Assembly: GCA_009103225.1 (NCBI GenBank) | Contig: RHPI01003369.1 | Location: 946,281-1,010,280, forward strand | Length of the DNA stretch: 64,000 nt | Source: Chlorokybus atmophyticus | Lineage: Eukaryota; Streptophyta; Chlorokybophyceae; Chlorokybales; Chlorokybaceae | Direction of reading: 5' to 3' | Shown: positions 60,771 through 64,000 of the stretch, in pieces | How the letters are laid out: every line of letters begins with the position of its first letter | Position numbering within the stretch: position 1 is the stretch's first letter | Translations under genes and position numbers: made by a program | The notes under the pieces: model-generated | The model's database searches: none | The model's input: the letters and a program-made list of their open reading frames with translations, nothing else | Told to the model about the DNA's origin: nothing

Positions 60771-62900
60771 ATGCACTTAGTCAGCTATGCATCACAGTGC
60801 ATTGTGGCGTGGCTATGCATTGTTTGCCGCAGTTCACAACCGGCAGTTTGGAGCCCGGTACAGAATTGTACACAGTTGTATACCTTGAGCAGGTGGTTGG
60901 TACGTATGAATGGCGTTAAACTGCACACCGACCTACCAATGCCTCCTGATTTGGATGCCCAGTGCCGTCGTATTCTGCAAGTGCACACCTACTGGAGTCC
61001 CTCCATGTTACAAAAGATACACAGCAATCGCATGTTTTATTTGCGCATTACTAAGATGTTTGACCTCTTCACAGATACGCATGTGATCTATGTAATGTAT
61101 CCAACTTCCGGATACAACAGTACTATGTGGGTCTTACTGCGCAAATTGCTTTCGAGCGTTTCAAGTCACATGTGGAAGCAGCCAGCCAACCAACAGCAAC
61201 ACCTCCGGAGGCTATGCTAGCCTTGGGCATAAACGTTTAGGGCATCACACCGGTTGAGCAAATCCCCATTGCACCGTTCAATGATTGACGCAGCTTGGCG
61301 CAAAGCCGCCCTCGAATGTGTACATGGATTCAGATCATCAGATCAAATTGCTCGCCCACAGGGCTACAACCAGGAAGCAAAGGGCACCCCCATGTCATGC
61401 AATCCTAAAACACGTGCACGTGTGGTTGTAAGACACGGAGTGCAACCAGTAATACACGTGGCAATGCATGCGCAAGCACTTATGCCATGTCATTTCAAGT
61501 ATTGTGATTACATATGACGTTTGCAACACTTACAGTCGTGCATGCAACGTGGTTCTTTTTCCACCAACATGCTGAAGGCGTACAAACAGAAAAACTTGTT
61601 TCACATGCTCAATCTATTGCTAACAAGGCAGCATGTGCAGTTAGGTCTGGAAAATCGCAGTGCCACAACACTCATCAAGAAAAGCCTTAAAGAAGGCTAC
61701 CGTGTACTTGCTTACCACACGCATCAACACCCACACAACTACAAGGATGGTAATTCTCTGCACGTTCCCATGTGCGGTGGCTGATCTCTTCACATATAAC
61801 AGGGTGTATGATGGCTGCCAAGTCCAAGTTGCCGGACCATGTGCAGCAGCCCTTCGTACAACCCATGGTGCACTGGACATACAAAAACACCCTGGGTCAA
61901 GCCATCTGCAATAAGTTAGCAGTGATAGCATGCTTGACTTAGGCAGTGCAACAATCATTGCTTGATGCGCAGTGTCCTTGTTATGCACCGCATCTTGCTG
62001 CCCATTTACATGCTCGGCTAGGACATGTGGTGGGTTGCGACTATGCGCCTACGTCAGCAACGTAGGCGCAGCTACTAATTGCTGGGACAAAGTACAGACC
62101 CTCAGCAGCAGCATGTGTCAAACTGTGTGCATTGGTTGCTATGTCGGCTGCGTGAAAATTCGTAGAGGTGATGAATACCAAGCACCGTCAGCCTGACCTC
62201 TTCATAGAATTGGGATCTGCAGTTGTGAAAGCATTAAGGGAGAATGCAAACACCATCAATGACCTTCCAACAGTGCCAGCCCTTACATATGGAGCAAGTG
62301 ATCGCCGATTGGTGTGGGATCCGCATGATTCTTTTGTGTTCAACTTTGTGAGTTATGGAAGTAGACAAATGTAGCAGGGTATTTGCTATAATGTGCAAAT
62401 GGTACTACTTCACTTTATTACGCGCTGAGCTGGCCACTGATTCGTACACACCGGTGGAAGAGAGCTGATTGGCAATGTTGCAACGATTGACTGAGTCCGC
62501 AGCTGGCACTTCAGTCCCATTCTAAGATGTCGTGATGATTCAAACATCTGACGTGGGCTTGTGCACACGGTCCTACAACAAATCAACACTGCCACATATT
62601 GCCACAATCCCCAAAAAAACGGGCTCCACACCCACAGAGCAACATTGCAAGAGTGTAAAAGATGGGAGTGGTAGTCTCCCAGTGGATTCGTTTCTTGCGT
62701 TTATCAACATATCGCTCACACTTCCTCATGACATTGTTATCTTATGGTGTGCTATGATTGCTCAAGGGTATAACAAGCAGCAGCTGTTGGGTGTGTTTTG
62801 GCAAAAGCAGCTTCGTACCATTGAACGGTTCAATCAGGATATATATGCAGAGACTCACCCTGGACGTGCAATGGCTCGATCGTACCATAATAATGGTACG
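60771..62900 (+). other. Cluster of broken open frames, possibly one decayed gene or element
   Basis: Successive plus-strand frames (60771-61220, 61254-61517, 61521-61784, 62168-62374, 62532-62900) look protein-like but lie in different frames. Patches include RMNGVKLHTDLPMPPDLDAQ, FYLRITKMFDLFTDTHVIYV, RHGVQPVIHVAMHAQAL, LGLENRSATTLIKKSLKEGY and VIAQGYNKQQLL-like text near 62760. I recognise none of them. Composition and absence of clear splice sites fit an intronless gene, perhaps from a transposon, decaying by small indels. Confidence 0.35.
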
Positions 62901-63058
62901 ACGGAGTCAGTGAATGGCGGCCAAGTTTCCCGCCTCTGGCATGCAAGGGTAGCGGTGGCGGTGGCGATGGCGGCGGCGGCGGCGGCGGCGGGTGTGCGTG
63001 TTGCTGGATATGATGCAGGTTACATTGGCGACACCTGTGTCGACGTCAGTAGTGAGAT

Positions 63059-64000
63059 ATGGGAGTCATTTGTCCGTATTGCCACATGCGTGTTGCCACA
63101 CGCAGCTCGGTCTACATGCACATTGTTAGCAGCAGGGTGTGCAAGCAACTGAAGTTGTATGTCCGCCAGCGTCCATTACAGAACGATGCGGGTCATGTTG
63201 AATCGGGGAGTTCGATCCAGGATGCGCACATGCTTGATGCTGAAGGATTCCTCCAGGATACACACGCACAGCAGCAACAGGAGGAGGAGGAAGTGAACGA
63301 GGGCTTTCGATGTGTGCGTGTGCCTGAGAAACCTGTGGCACGCCAACATGGAAGTGGAGGCGTCCCTTCGCACGCGTCGGAATCCAGGTGGTATGGCTCG
63401 GAGCATGCTCTTGCAGTGGCATTCGTGCAGTGCAACAACGGCCAAGGCCTGTCGGCCTCCGACATGGGGCGGATCATCACGTGCATCCGAAATGCACACT
63501 TTCTGATGGAAGAGCTCCAATGGGAGATCGGTGTGCATGTGGCCAGCTACCTCCGGACCACAATTGCTTTCTCTTAGTTTGAGGTGTGTTCACGGTGTGC
63601 GGTGCATGTGCTTCAACCATCAGAGCCATGTCATATATGCACATGCGAGTGTGCTGCTGTACCAGAACTACGTGACGGCTGACCTGCGCAAGCCTTGAGA
63701 CCCTGAAGATCAGGAAATCAACGTCACATATATGCCGGCCAAGGTATGTAAAATGCAGTACCCAATGCAGTATCGCTGCAGTATCTATTCTGAGGCCAGC
63801 ATGCCTGTTAATGCTCTTGGTCGGAGCAGGTATGGCTCGCGCGGTTGTATAGCGATCCACATGCCGCCAATGGTTTCAATCTCCAATATAATGGTGACGA
63901 GCACAGCTTTGGCCATCCTTCCACGGGCGATTGGTGGAAGGATGTGGAGGTGGATTTGAGGAGAGAGGTGGGGGAAGCGTCCTACTTGGCGCCTGCCATT
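63059..64000 (+). mobile_element. Start of a Plavaka-like (KDZ-related) DNA transposon, cut by the window edge
   Basis: The frame 63059-63577 begins MGVICPYCHMRVATRSSVYM and continues HIVSSRVCKQL, a C2H-C zinc finger of the kind found at the N-terminus of Plavaka transposases. It is followed by an acidic linker and the segment SASDMGRIITCIRN. After a probable intron, 63850-64000 reads RLYSDPHAANGFNLQYNG and then HPSTGDWWKDVEVDLRREVG and EASYLAPAI, matching the YSE-x-GDWW region and the P(V/I)-type strand that precede the catalytic core in Plavaka proteins. The catalytic residues lie beyond the window. The open frames suggest a fairly young copy, but 63578-63830 was not resolved. Confidence 0.6.

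Overview
The window is nuclear DNA of a eukaryote, most likely a flagellated green alga. Evidence for the plant lineage: genes for the chloroplast outer-envelope channel OEP21, a nuclear-encoded plastid ribosomal protein L29 with a transit-peptide-like N-terminus, and the plant/bacterial-type circularly permuted GTPase NOA1. A DZIP1-like gene points to cilia. Genes are intron-rich (up to 13 exons, short GT-AG introns, at least two GC-AG introns), separated by long gene-poor stretches and broken up by transposons. The species cannot be named from the sequence.

Layout. 1-14.4 kb is repeat-dominated: two copies of an unclassified dispersed repeat (about 20-2060 and 5155-6203 plus 14320-14400). 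The second copy is split by a complete but frame-broken Ty3/Gypsy chromovirus (6204-14319, minus strand) with both LTRs and a 5-bp target duplication. Between the two repeat copies lies a decayed third copy (3976-4900) of a gene family met again downstream. 16-29 kb holds two intact paralogues of that unrecognised family (membrane segment plus long coiled coil; 16199-18131 plus strand, 26444-28803 minus strand). They flank a DHX35/DEAH9 RNA helicase (24000-20139) and a BTB pseudogene. 31-60 kb is the gene-rich half: NOA1, DZIP1-like, OEP21, Integrator subunit INTS3, a USP22/UBP22-type deubiquitinase, ERO1 and plastid RPL29. A CT tract of more than 1.2 kb with a sequencing gap sits behind the deubiquitinase gene. 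60.8-64 kb holds an unidentified cluster of broken ORFs and, at the right edge, the start of a Plavaka-like (KDZ-related) DNA transposon.

The identified genes are unrelated housekeeping functions: splicing (DHX35), snRNA/nascent-RNA processing (INTS3), chromatin deubiquitination in the SAGA module (UBP22), ER disulfide formation (ERO1), plastid translation (NOA1, RPL29), plastid envelope transport (OEP21) and cilium assembly (DZIP1). For DHX35, NOA1, DZIP1, OEP21, UBP22, ERO1, RPL29 and both coiled-coil paralogues (downstream of exon 1 in the minus-strand one) I followed exon phases through every junction and the spliced frames close without a break, so these models are firmer than single-exon matches. 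Boundaries may be off by a base or two.

The best candidate for something undescribed is the coiled-coil membrane-protein family: three copies in 25 kb, conserved intron positions, divergent low-complexity N-termini, and no family I can name. Several features are probably assembly artefacts (single-N junctions, one beside a near-perfect 515-bp duplication) and are flagged.
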